A stretch of DNA of 64,000 nucleotides from assembly GCA_947359465.1 (NCBI GenBank), contig OX375883.1, forward strand, positions 89,026,911-89,090,910, written 5' to 3'. A program made the translations under genes and the position numbers. This DNA comes from Metellina segmentata (taxonomy: Eukaryota; Arthropoda; Arachnida; Araneae; Tetragnathidae). Below the pieces are notes generated by a model that did not search any database, was not told the origin of the DNA, and saw only the letters and a program-made list of their open reading frames with translations. Shown here in pieces: positions 1-9,282 of the stretch; positions within the stretch are counted from its first letter, which is position 1; every line of letters begins with the position of its first letter.

Positions 1-26
1 TGGCATAGCGTCTTCCTATTCCAAAG

Positions 27-213
27 CACGTTGGGTTGGCGTGGAAGTTTGGAGAGTGGGGTGCCAGCTCAGGTGTTGCTTCGTCATCTGACCGTGGTTC
101 AAAATTACGAGGTGTTGTCCTAGGTTCTTTCCCTTAAGGGACTGATCCCGGACCGTCGTCAATAGCCCGTTGTGTTGCTCTAGTACGATGTTAACTAAAA
201 AATTACCAATTAC
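27..213 (+). mobile_element. 5'-truncated SINE body copy with 12-bp TSD
   Basis: This carries the body and 3' tail of the window's major SINE family (compare the copy at 486-818), ending in an ATTACC-type tail. It is flanked by the direct repeat CCTATTCCAAAG at 15-26 and 214-225, the expected signature of LINE-driven insertion. The flanks (1-14 and 226-290) look like an older, diverged copy of the same SINE body, so this is a SINE inside a SINE. The tRNA-like head is missing. Confidence 0.75.
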
Positions 214-225
214 CCTATTCCAAAG

Positions 226-480
226 AACTTTCCTTTCTGGTTTGGTCCCAGACCGTCGCCAACAGACAGTCGTGTTGCTCCAGTGTCATGTTAATTAAAG
301 TAACCTACAGTCCATATAATATTGCGAAAGTTTAGATTCTATTTTACTTTTTCAGTTTTTAAGAGCAGCGATAGCCCAGCAAGAAGGTAGTTATTTTAAT
401 TAACGCCATACTTGAACTACACTACGGGCTTTTGACAACGGTCTGGAATAAATCCCAACGTGAAAAATTCGAGGGCAATA
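226..480. repeat. Older SINE body fragments in both orientations
   Basis: Positions 226-290 match the 3' part of the SINE body (the segment around GACCGTCGCCAAC and the TTAATTAAAG end) on the plus strand. Positions 385-475 match the same body segment on the minus strand. Both are diverged. The spacer between them is AT-rich with no visible coding content. Confidence 0.5.
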
Positions 481-485
481 CCGCC

Positions 486-818
486 GTTCAACCGGTATAG
501 TGGTTAAGGTGTTAACCTCTAGATCGGAAGGTTCCTGGTTCAAATCCGGGTACGGGCATGCATGTTTGTAAGCGTATGGTGTAGAGGCGGCTGGTGCACC
601 TCAAATCTGTCGTGGCCGAAAGTCCTCACGTTGGGTTGGCGTGGAAGTTTGGAGAGTGGGGTGCCAGCTCAGGTGTTGCTTCGTCATCTGACTGTGGTTC
701 AAAATTACGAGGTGTTGTCCTCGGATCTTTCCCTCAAGGGACTGATCCCGGACCGTCGTCAATAGCCCGTTGTGTTGCTCTAGTATGACGTTAACTAAAA
801 TTACCATTACCATTACCG
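486..818 (+). mobile_element. Full-length tRNA-derived SINE, type-A head
   Basis: The head holds a tRNA-like pol III promoter: an A-box region with CCGGTATAGTGGTTAAGG and a B box GGTTCAAATCC at 537-547. The shared body follows (CGTGGAAGTTTGGAGAGTGG, CTGACTGTGGTTCAAAATTA, CCGTCGTCAATAGCCCGTTG). The tail is tandem ATTACC/CATTACC. Length is about 330 bp, like the type-A copies at 53382-53706 and 56389-56718. Open frames through it come from repeat structure and are not genes. Confidence 0.85.
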
Positions 819-1014
819 AGGGCAATACCACGTAATTTTGAACCACGGTCAGATGACGAGGCAACACCTGAGCTGGCAACTTACTCTCCAAATTTCCACA
901 CCACGCCAACGTGAGAACATCTGAGGCCACGACAGATTTAACATTCACCAGTCCCTTTTGGATTCGAACTCGCGTAGCTAATCCGATGCTTTCAACCGGG
1001 CTACCGTGGCCCAT
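819..1014 (-). mobile_element. Truncated SINE, type-B head, minus strand
   Basis: Reading the minus strand, a different tRNA-like head (GGTAGCCCGGTTGAAAGCAT, then the B-box-like GAGTTCGAATCC) leads into the same body as the type-A copies. The body stops near the GTGGTTCAAAATTACGTGG segment, so the 3' part is missing. It abuts the 3' tail of the preceding plus-strand copy, giving a tail-to-tail pair. Confidence 0.75.
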
Positions 1015-1204
1015 AAAATTTCGCTGATAACGCGAAACACTTCCAATTTTTTTAATGTTTGCAGTAATATTCTAAAATATTCGAGAAATTGTTCAACCCC
1101 AAAACAAAATATGAGTTGATTGAGATTCGAAAGAGGACAAATCTTGCAACTATACAAGTTTTGTAACATGAAGATTTTCAACTACCATTCAAAGTTACAT
1201 TGAC

Positions 1205-1262
1205 CACGGTAGTCCGCCTTCCGGTTGGAGATCAGCGGATTAGCAAACGAAGGGTTGCCATA
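1205..1262 (+). repeat. Possible type-B SINE head remnant
   Basis: The stretch GGTAGTCCGCCTTCCGGTTG followed by GCGGATTAGCAAACGAAGGG resembles the type-B tRNA-like head seen at 51600 and 54175. It has no recognisable B box or body. Around it, 1015-1620 is AT-rich and holds nothing else I can support. Confidence 0.3.
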
Positions 1263-1620
1263 ATAAAACTGTGTATTCTGTTCCTTAACAGGAAAATTTG
1301 TATAGAAATTCATCATTAAAGTTTATATCAGATATTTTCATTTGATAATTGTCAAACATACAATATGTAAAAACAGAAATAACTTTTTTTTATTAAATAT
1401 TACTAATAAAGTCGTTCAAATGAATATTATGTAAAATCCTGTATTTTCAAATGCATAGAAATGTGTAGTCTTTCTATTAAACATAATAACTTCAAATAAA
1501 TAGTCAAAGAAACCTTTTGTCTAAATAATTTATTCAAAGTAACTCATATAAATGTAAAATCAAATCAAATGATTCAATATAAAACAAAAAACTTTTTATG
1601 AGACAATTATATATACAAAA

Positions 1621-1752
1621 TCATGCATTTTCTTTAAACATTAAAATTTCCAGATCAGAATACCCGACAATATCAAATAAAGTATTTTCTGAATCTTGAA
1701 ATGTATGGTCATCTCTTTGTGAGAATGCAAAATACCTCAGCAAATCCATACC
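1621..1752 (-). CDS. Candidate terminal exon of an unidentified minus-strand gene
   Basis: On the minus strand a pyrimidine-rich tract ending in TTTATAG (an acceptor) leads directly into a 43-codon open frame closed by TGA at 1623-1621. The peptide begins GMDLLRYFAFSQRDD and ends DLEILMFKENA. It has normal amino-acid composition in otherwise AT-rich noncoding sequence. I do not recognise the protein. It could be the last exon of the gene that may start at 8959 on the same strand, but no connecting exons were found. Support is splice-site quality and open frame only. Refuted if transcripts do not cross the acceptor. Confidence 0.35.
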   Translation of the reverse strand, partial: GMDLLRYFAFSQRDDHTFQDSENTLFDIVGYSDLEILMFKENA

Positions 1753-2800
1753 CTATAAACAAAGCAAAATAAGTGACAAATAATTTACAGGTAGCTTTAT
1801 TATCTTTAATAACCTTAGTACTTAAATTTTATAAAAATATTCTTTAACTATGTAAATTTTACTTTTATATATATCCATCAAATATATTGTCTTATTATCT
1901 TAATAACTTTACTTAATATGCTTCAAAATTGCCTTCTTAAAAAGTGGTTTGTTTAAAAATTCATCCACATGAAATTAAATTTTTCAAAGATTATTTTTAA
2001 GTTAAAGTTATTCAAGTTCGCAAAATAATATTTATATTTCGTTTGAGAGTAAATCGGTATCCATGATTCTTCAAATTTCAGTCAGTATCTTGTAAATCAG
2101 TAGCCAATTTCCTTCAATCAGAAAATTAGAGCCTTTTAAAGGTCAAATTTCACATAAATCACAATAACCATGAGACCACATATGAAGAAATTACATGTGC
2201 TATGTTTAGATCTCATGGATCATGCCCATTCCATTGAGTCATCGGAATGCCGAATATATTCTGATTTTTATTGTTTGGCGCCAGTTGCTGTTCTTCCGCC
2301 TCACGCTTTATGACTTGAGAAGAACAGATGGTGTTCGTCCAAGGTTAGTTCTCAAAATGTGGGAAGAAGACACATTTCATAACTTTAAGCATTGACAGCA
2401 AATAAATTTAATTGTTAAAGTAATTTTTTGTTTTCTAAATGGGTTTTTACTTCTGTTTAGAGACAAGAATAACATTTATTACAACAGTTTGGTGTAAATA
2501 TCCTTAAAAATAAAATGTTTAGTTACAAATGTCCGATTTTGGACATCTATAATGCTAACCGATTCAGTACATCACCAAGAAACTAAATTCTAATGTGTTT
2601 TCCAGAATTGGAGAAAAAAAATGAATAGAGTATAATGTTTGTTTACTATTTTCATCAGTAGATGGCATCATTAGTTTAAATTTTGAAGAATTAACTAAGA
2701 AACACTACTAAAGCCATCCAGCATGTTTTGCAATGTCCAAAAGTAACAATCGAAATACCTTTATACCAAAAGCAAAAAATGTATTGGTAAGTACTTTAAA
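1753..2800. other. AT-rich noncoding stretch
   Basis: No convincing open frame, splice-flanked exon, terminal repeat or known TE motif is visible. Composition is strongly AT-rich. If a gene runs from 8959 to 1621 this would be intron. Confidence 0.5.
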
Positions 2801-2806
2801 CTAGAG

Positions 2807-2880
2807 TGCCTATATAATAAGAGTGGCGACAAGGGACCAAATTTGACTCAATGCGCATGCGCGGCAGCCATTTTTCTACC
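2807..2880 (+). promoter_or_regulatory. Promoter-like segment: TATA-like box and NRF1-type palindrome
   Basis: A TATA-like CTATATAATAAG near 2810 is followed about 40 bp later by TGCGCATGCGCG at about 2852-2863. That fits the NRF1 consensus YGCGCAYGCGCR. A GCCATTTTT (YY1-like in reverse) follows. The GC-rich dodecamer stands out in AT-rich DNA. A 62-codon open frame starts here (2851-3039) and contains an acceptor-like TTTCAG near 2930, but I do not recognise it. It may be a promoter or a TE end. Confidence 0.3.
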
Positions 2881-3400
2881 AGAATCGTCTCAAAGAATGT
2901 TGCTGGGCGAATTAATATATCATTTCAGGGAGAACAAAAAGCATATGATTGTTATAATATGGATACATTCGGTATCAATGAATCATATGAACGCTCAATT
3001 ACATGCGTAATTGATAAGATGGATTGCACAACGCGCTAACTTAGATTGTGGGAAACACCATGTTGTTAAAAAAAAAGCTATTTATTTAAAAAGTCTTCAA
3101 ATTTATACTGACAAAACACTAAAATAATAATAAATAAACATTCCAGAACATGAATAAGCTATATTTTCTTTTTATATTTTGTACATTTGATTTGTCGTAA
3201 ATATACTTTTCTTATTTTTAAATATGCGATGTCAAAATCGCGTAACCATCGAATTGCCGATTTAATTTATGTTACGAAGGTGCCGATATCCCAAAACATA
3301 AAACAAAATATTAATTACAATCTCCTTTAGTAGTTAATAATCTCCTAATAGTTTTTTTTATCGAAAAATAAAGTGAATTTAGCACATACAATATTAATAA

Positions 3401-3690
3401 CCGACCGACCGGTCTAGTGGTAAAGGTGTTGGCCTCTGGATCGGAAGGTTCCTGGTTCGAATCCGGGGTCAGGGTATGGATGTAAATTTTGCTACCCTTT
3501 GTTAGTAATTACTCCTTGTTGTTAGGGGCAATGATAGTCCACCCACTAGATGTTCCTTCACATGTGACCATCACTTCCGGCCTTGTAGTGGCCAAGTACA
3601 AGTCCTTAGTGCAAGCCATTGGAAGTAGTGACCATCGCTTCCCTTCTTGTACTGGCCAAGGAAAGCGTCCAGAGCCCGCCATTGGAATAT
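3401..3690 (+). repeat. Type-A tRNA-like SINE head joined to a different body
   Basis: Positions 3401-3475 are a type-A head: CCGGTCTAGTGGTAAAGGTG as the A-box region and GGTTCGAATCC as a perfect B box. The downstream sequence is not the common SINE body. It holds two similar segments about 62 bp apart (GTGACCATCACTTCCGGCCT and GTGACCATCGCTTCCCTTCT) and runs up to the Tc1 terminus at 3692. It is either a recombinant SINE or a separate family using the same head. Confidence 0.55.
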
Positions 3691-3691
3691 A

Positions 3692-5177
3692 CACTGAAGA
3701 GCCAAAACATTATGACCACCTACTGTAACGTGTTGCGCCTCCTTTGCAAAACAGCTGCAACTCGCATGGGCATAGATACCACAAGTTCTTGGAACATGAC
3801 TGGAGACAGGTTGTATCAAATGTCTAAGCAGCGGTCACGCAAAGTCGAAATATTCGGACATGGTGGTGTTTGAGCTCTGAGCTGCCGCTCCATGACACCC
3901 CAAATGTGCTCTATCGGATTAAGATCTTGCCGAGTTAGGTGGCCAGGACATTAAGTGGAATTCATCAGTATGCTCCTCGAACTACTCCACACAATCCGAG
4001 ACCTGTGACATGGGGCATTGTCCTGCTGGAAAATTCCACTTCCAGTTGGGAAGACAGACGCCATGTAAGGATGCAACTGATCCGCAATGATGTTCAGATA
4101 GTTCGTAGCTTTCATGGTCTGTTCTACCACAACTACGTGTCCCAGAGTCGCCCATGAGAACGTCCCACAAAGCATAATATCGCCGCCACCAGTCTGTGTA
4201 TGACCTGCTGTACAAGAGAGGAGCAACTACAACCTGGCAGACGGCCTACCCCGACTCGACCATCGACGAGATGAATGAGAAATCGGGTTTCATCTAACGA
4301 GGCAACTCTCTTCCACTCATCCATGGTCCAGTCTCGAAGTTCCCGTGATCACTGTGGGCGTAGTTGACGATGACGCTTGGCAACAGAGGCACACGAGTGG
4401 GACGTCTGCTGCACAGTCCCATATCCAACAGTGTCCGCTGAACAGGGCCGCCCATAAGGGGGGACAAACCCGACAAATGTCGGGGGGCCCGGACGTTTAA
4501 GGGGCCCGCGGCCCCAAGGTTTGTTCAAGAAATTATCTGCCTCATTTTAGGGTTATTTTCTGAATTTGACAAAAAAAAATATCGAACAGAAAATAGTCTT
4601 TTCAAGTCCTTAAAACGACCCCGTCAAGGTGGTCTCACATTTTCACCAGTCTACGACAACGACTAGTTGGTTTACATGCCACAAGGAGTAATGAGTATAG
4701 CACATATACATATTTAATTCCATTATTACTTACCAGTTCATTATTAATATATTATGGGTTTGCTTGTACATTTCTGAAGTTGGGTATTTGTAAATATATG
4801 GATACTTGGGAAATTAAAACTTCCTACACAAGAAAAAAGCTTAGGGGCCCGCCCGAAAATTTGGTCGGGGGGCCCGGGAAATTTATGGGCGGCCCTGCCG
4901 CTGAACTGTGTGTTCCGAAACACTTGCGCTTGGACCTGCATTGTACTGGGTTGTCAGCTGAGCCACTGTATCGCGCCGATTTTGCTTTACCGGCAACACC
5001 TTGGCGTCTACTGCTGGTGTCAAAGTCATTTATCCACTTTGCATGAATAGCAACGGCAGATCGTGAACAACCTACCAGTCGTGCAGTCTCGGTGATACTC
5101 GTTCCGAGTCTTCCGGCCATTACGATCTGCCCTCTATCAAATTCACTTAGAGTATCAGCCTTTCCCATCACTCGCAA
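3692..5177 (-). pseudogene. Tc1-family transposase, broken and split by a MITE
   Basis: Read right to left on the minus strand. The start near 5165 encodes a helix-turn-helix N-terminus (MGKADTLSEFDRGQIVMAG, then LVGCSRSAVAIHAKW), the DNA-binding region of Tc1-type transposases. After a frameshift the frame continues TVAQLTTQYNAG up to 4905. There a 455-bp MITE interrupts it, and it resumes at 4434 with LLDMGLCSRRPTRVPLL. The catalytic region follows with DEWKRVASLDETRF, then FQQDNAPCH, LNPIEHIWGVMERQL and a C-terminus ending VAAVLQRRRRNTLQ. Several frameshifts and stops make it inactive. A TA at 3690-3691 followed by CACTGAAGAGCCAAAACATT probably marks the 3' terminus of the element. The opposite terminus was not resolved. 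Confidence 0.85.
4443..4897. mobile_element. hAT-type MITE, 455 bp, with 8-bp TSD
   Basis: Terminal inverted repeats read CAGGGCCGCCCATAA at the left and TTATGGGCGGCCCTG at the right. GC-rich subterminal GGGGGGCCCGG blocks occur on both sides of an AT-rich interior. The 8-bp direct repeat CCGCTGAA flanks it exactly (4435-4442 and 4898-4905). Removing the element and one TSD rejoins the Tc1 transposase frame. The 8-bp TSD and CAGGG ends are typical of hAT elements. No transposase is encoded, so it is non-autonomous. Confidence 0.92.
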
Positions 5178-5179
5178 AA

Positions 5180-5837
5180 GTGCAAGAATAAGAATGATTA
5201 CTTACCTTCTCCAGCAGCAGTTAAATACCATTCTCACTTAATCACGTGCCCTCAACGTCATCCAGACGAGTTCAATGAAAAATGTGGGGATATATATATA
5301 TTATACCATTACTAGGCACATGTACATTGAACGTGTACGATCGATGTCAAATGGCGACGGCGTCGATCGTTACTCAATTTTGGACGTGATGTAGCAACAA
5401 TCTCAATAAGATTGTTAAGAATTTCGTTTTTTTTTTAATAATATTTTTCTTTCTTTTTTATTTTCTGCTTTTTGGCTGTAATGATCCTTTGAATAGATTT
5501 TTTAAGATGAAACTTAGATGTTTAGAACGTTTTGTTTCCTGATTAATTCTATAGGAATTATAACTTTTCCCAGGAGTTTTCATTGATAAAGTTATTTTAT
5601 TTTATGATCACGTTTTCTTTTTTGTATACGTAAATATATATATTATTTAAAAGATCACAAAAATCATCCAAATCCATGATTTGAAAAACAGAATTTTAAA
5701 ATATTCAAATCTACTCTAATTTTAAAGCATTGACAATTTGTAACTAATGACTGAGGTCATAATTTTATACCTATTAGTAGACATTTAATTCTTTAAAAAA
5801 AAGTTGTGTGAAATTCATTTAAGTATTGGTTAAGTAA
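5180..5837. other. AT-rich noncoding stretch
   Basis: No gene is visible. It holds an (AT)n run near 5291-5304 and poly-T runs near 5430. The left part may include the unresolved outer end of the preceding Tc1 element. Confidence 0.45.
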
Positions 5838-7240
5838 GGTTGGGTGCCAATGGATTGGAAGTTGGCCAACATAACTCCAATTTTCAAAAAGGGAATACAA
5901 AGTGATCCGGGCAACTATAGACCAGTAAGTCTAACATCAGTAATTTGCAAAATATTTGAATCTCTGTTAAAAAAGCATATAATGTTATACTTGGAGGAGG
6001 GGGGACTGTTATCAGAGAATCAGTATGGGTTTAGGAAGGGCAGATCCTGCTCTACAAACCTTTTGAGGTTCTACGAAAAAATTACTGAGGAGCTGGATAA
6101 TAAGAGCAGTGTGGATATCATGTACATAGATTTTCAAAAGGCTTTTGATAAAGTACCTCATGAGGCATTACTGTTTAAATTGGAAAGGCTGGGGATTCAG
6201 GGAAAAACATTAATATGGATAAAGAATTGGTTATTGGGTAGAAAGCAGAGAGTGCAGGTAAAAGGAAATTATTCACAGTGGACAGAAGTTAAAAGTGGGG
6301 TGCCTCAGGGATCAGTTTTGGGACCAATTTTATTTATAATTTTCATAGATGATATAGGTCAGGGGATCAAGAATAGAATCAGTATATTTGCAGATGACTT
6401 AAAAATATGGGGGACAGTGGATACCAAGTTACAGATAGAAAATTTACAAGGGGATTTTGATAAGATATCCGAATGGGCTGTAAAATGGGGTATGTCATTT
6501 AATGAAGGGAAATGTCAAGTTCTGCATATGGGTTACAGGAATAGTGGAGCCGAGTACTGTCTGCAGGGAGTAAAGGTAAAGGAGGGAGAAACAGTCAAGG
6601 ATCTTGGGGTGATAATTCACAGGGATTTTAAAATGGGTCACCAATGTTCAGCTGCGGGTAAAAAGGCTAATAGGTTATTGGGGTATATTAAAAAGACTGT
6701 AACTTCAAGGGATAAGAATATAATCTTGCCATTATATAAGGGTTTAGTAAGACCACATCTAGAATATGCTGTACAATTCTGGGCTCCATATATGAGAAAG
6801 GACATAGAATCAATTGAAAGGGTTCAGCACAGAGCTACAAAAATAATAAAGGGGCTAGCAAATTTCGACTATAATGAACGTTTAAGTAAGCTAAACATGT
6901 ATACACTGGAAAGAAGAAGAAGGAGGGGGGATTTGATTCAGCTTTTCAAGTTTGTAAAACAAGGGGACACAGAGGGCTTAAATTTCAATAGGGATAACAG
7001 AACAAGGGGCCATGGGTATAAATTGAATAAGACACATTTTAATCGGGATTTAAGGAAAAACTACTACTTTAATAGGGTAATAGACAGTTGGAACGCGTTG
7101 CCAGAAAATATAGTTAATTCAAAGGGAGTGTACGAATTTAAGACACAATTGGATAGTCAGTGGGAATTGGAGAATTCATAAACAAAGGACCAGCCTTGTT
7201 GGGCTTGAGCCTGTAGCTGGTCGTCAATATTTGTATTTGT
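5838..7240 (+). mobile_element. 5'-truncated CR1-like LINE with intact partial reverse transcriptase
   Basis: An uninterrupted frame (about 445 codons, closed by TAA at 7179-7181) encodes the reverse transcriptase from just before its first motif to the C-terminus. Visible motifs are NITPIFKKG and NYRPVSLTS (RT1-2), YIDFQKAFDKVPH, SGVPQGSVLGPILF, FADDLKIW (catalytic FADD) and VKDLGVIIHRDFKMG, then a C-terminal region with HLEYAVQFWAPY. The endonuclease and ORF1 are missing. The frame opens at a stop at 5835-5837, so the truncation point is near 5838. The 3' UTR ends in three copies of a TATTTG hexamer, as in CR1/L2-group elements. No TSD was found. The absence of stops suggests a fairly young copy. 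Confidence 0.9.
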
Positions 7241-8689
7241 ATTTGTATTCTGTTATATATCTGCTGTAAAGAGTTTTGATCAGATACATTTCGCAATATA
7301 ATAGCAATTTATCATATTCTCATTCTCTTTACACAAATGATTCAAGAATCAATGAAACAATGTCCAAAAGTCATTATACTTAGGAAACGCCAAAGTTGTA
7401 TAACCTACAGGCTACCAATGTCCGAAATCTGTAACCTACAGGAAAGCAATGTCTAAAATCTGTAACTACAGATCTTGTAATTAAATGTTTTAACTAGAAA
7501 TTTTGCAGGACAGTTCCTGTCTTTGGGTGATTGTATATTGTATTCTAAGCCTATAAACAATACAATAATAAAGTATTGCTGTTAAATTTCAAAAATTATT
7601 CATAGTTAACATTTAGTGCTCCCACATTTTGAGAATGTCCCCCAGATGATCTATGATGTTTTTTGACTTTTATCATTGGGTTATTTTTAGACTGTGTCAG
7701 ATGACAGTTAGAGACAGAGAGATAGAGAAGCAGCAGGTGGTTCACAGTGCTGGACTAATACATACTTTGATGTATTGGAGTAATGATGTTAATGTGATGA
7801 TGTAAATACTGTAAATATTCTTAATGTTATTGGAATAATAAGAACTTAAATACCTTAGCTGTTGGTTGTTTTCTCCTTGTGTACAATTCGTACTGTTTTA
7901 ATGCTACTGTTTTAGGGCGAAAACACCACACCTCTCCTTGGAGGTCAAGTTACATCAATGCGGCACAAACTGTTCTAGTCATAATAACATTGCCTAAATA
8001 CTTTCCAGACATTTATTGTATGCATAAAATGCGATGTATCTCAGTCACTTTTTAAGTTAACGAGGAACTCAGAATACAGAAATTATGTGCCAATGGAGGC
8101 AGTCCACAAATGTTTAAAATAACAATGATTCATAATAGTGTCAACAAAATACTTAAATCTTATTTTTTTTAAATTTCAATTTACGTCTTTTAAAGTGTTG
8201 GAATGATACATTGATAAGCAAATATTTGGGATAGTTATATCAGTGAAGAAAAACAACTCTGTGACAGTCATAACATCGGTTAGCACTACTTGCGTGCAAA
8301 AGGTCCAAAGTTGAAAATAAATATTTCAACTCGATTTATAAGAATTTTACTGTTTAAAATATCAAATTAATTATTATTACTAAAAACATGAACTACAGCA
8401 AAATTGATTTCATATAAATATATATGTATATATTTGCAGCTTTTGCGCACTCCTTTGTCAGTGTGTTATTATTATTATTATATTTTTAAAATGTTATTTC
8501 CATAAAACTCACTTCTCACAAATAAATCCTTCAAGAAAAGTAATAAAGTAAGATGAAGCTGATTTATTATTATCAACAATTACGCCACCAATGACTATTT
8601 CTATTCCGTCATTTCCTCTGAGTCATTGGTGTTGGCGGTTTCCCTATGCGGGTTGATTTCAACTCTAGTCAAGTCCAGTGTTCTTGAGG
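7241..8689. other. AT-rich noncoding stretch
   Basis: No recognisable gene or TE. Simple runs include TTATTATTATTA near 8470. An imperfect inverted repeat (ACGCCACCAATGACT with AGTCATTGGTGTTGGCG) lies at about 8581-8640. If the candidate exon at 8690-8959 is real, this would be its downstream intron. Confidence 0.45.
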
Positions 8690-8959
8690 TTACCCTCCTT
8701 TCCCAATACATTTCAGCCTCCTATACTTTGCGATGTGGGGATCAATAAAGGTACATATCATATCAAAGTACGTATCAAACCAAGCAGAACTTCTAATGGC
8801 TCTCCACATTCTCAGTTCAGGAAATGCAATCGAGATCAGAGACAGAGCACATCTGGCGATTTCATCAATTAATATGTAAGCTCTGGTCTTTCTTTGCCGA
8901 TCTTCTGGCAATTCTACACTCCTTTGCATATAAATTTTTGAAAAAGCAAAAAACTCCAT
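8690..8959 (-). CDS. Candidate first exon of an unidentified minus-strand gene
   Basis: Starting at the ATG complementary to 8959-8957, an open frame of up to 89 codons reads MEFFAFSKIYMQRSVELPED, then RKTRAYILIDEIARCALSL and AWFDTYFDMICTFIDPHIA. The composition is protein-like, with helical, mixed hydrophobic and charged segments rather than low complexity. Near its end AAGGAGG|GTAACC could be a splice donor. Upstream on the same strand (about 8990-9070) is a TATA-less promoter-like segment with ETS-like GCGGAAGT and an E-box GTCACATG. I do not recognise the family. It lies just downstream of the PMF1-like gene on the same strand. It could be a first coding exon or a chance frame. Confidence 0.4.
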   Translation of the reverse strand: MEFFAFSKIYMQRSVELPEDRQRKTRAYILIDEIARCALSLISIAFPELRMWRAIRSSAWFDTYFDMICTFIDPHIAKYRRLKCIGKGG

Positions 8960-8989
8960 GATGTAGTAGCTTGCTCAAGATAGGGAAAT

Positions 8990-9070
8990 AAAAACAGCCT
9001 AGGAATGTAAACAAAACAAAGCATGAAAACTACTTCCGCTTGTCACATGATGCAGACGTTAAAGGAAGTG
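8990..9070 (-). promoter_or_regulatory. Promoter-like segment upstream of the 8959 start
   Basis: On the minus strand this stretch has CACTTCC near its distal end, the E-box-like CATGTGAC (complement of GTCACATG at about 9044) and GCGGAAGT, an ETS-type site. There is no TATA box. The ATG at 8959 lies 30-100 bp downstream. The sites are short and could occur by chance. Confidence 0.25.
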
Positions 9071-9282
9071 AGTAAAATCCTGCGTAAATATTAGCTTGCA
9101 TATTAGTTCCATTAGGGTTCATATTTGGTGATGCAGGTAATCTTCGAAAATCCCTTTCACCCTCGAATTACCCAGGTCGATTGGTTTGGACATGTAAATG
9201 CAACTTATAAGTACATTGTGTTCCTGTCTTAAAGTGAGACTATTAAGATACCAGCATTTACCATAGCTTTTTTCACTATTCA

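Noticed and set aside
601..1014. 137-codon minus-strand open frame
   Set aside because: It runs across two oppositely oriented SINE copies and is a product of the repeat.
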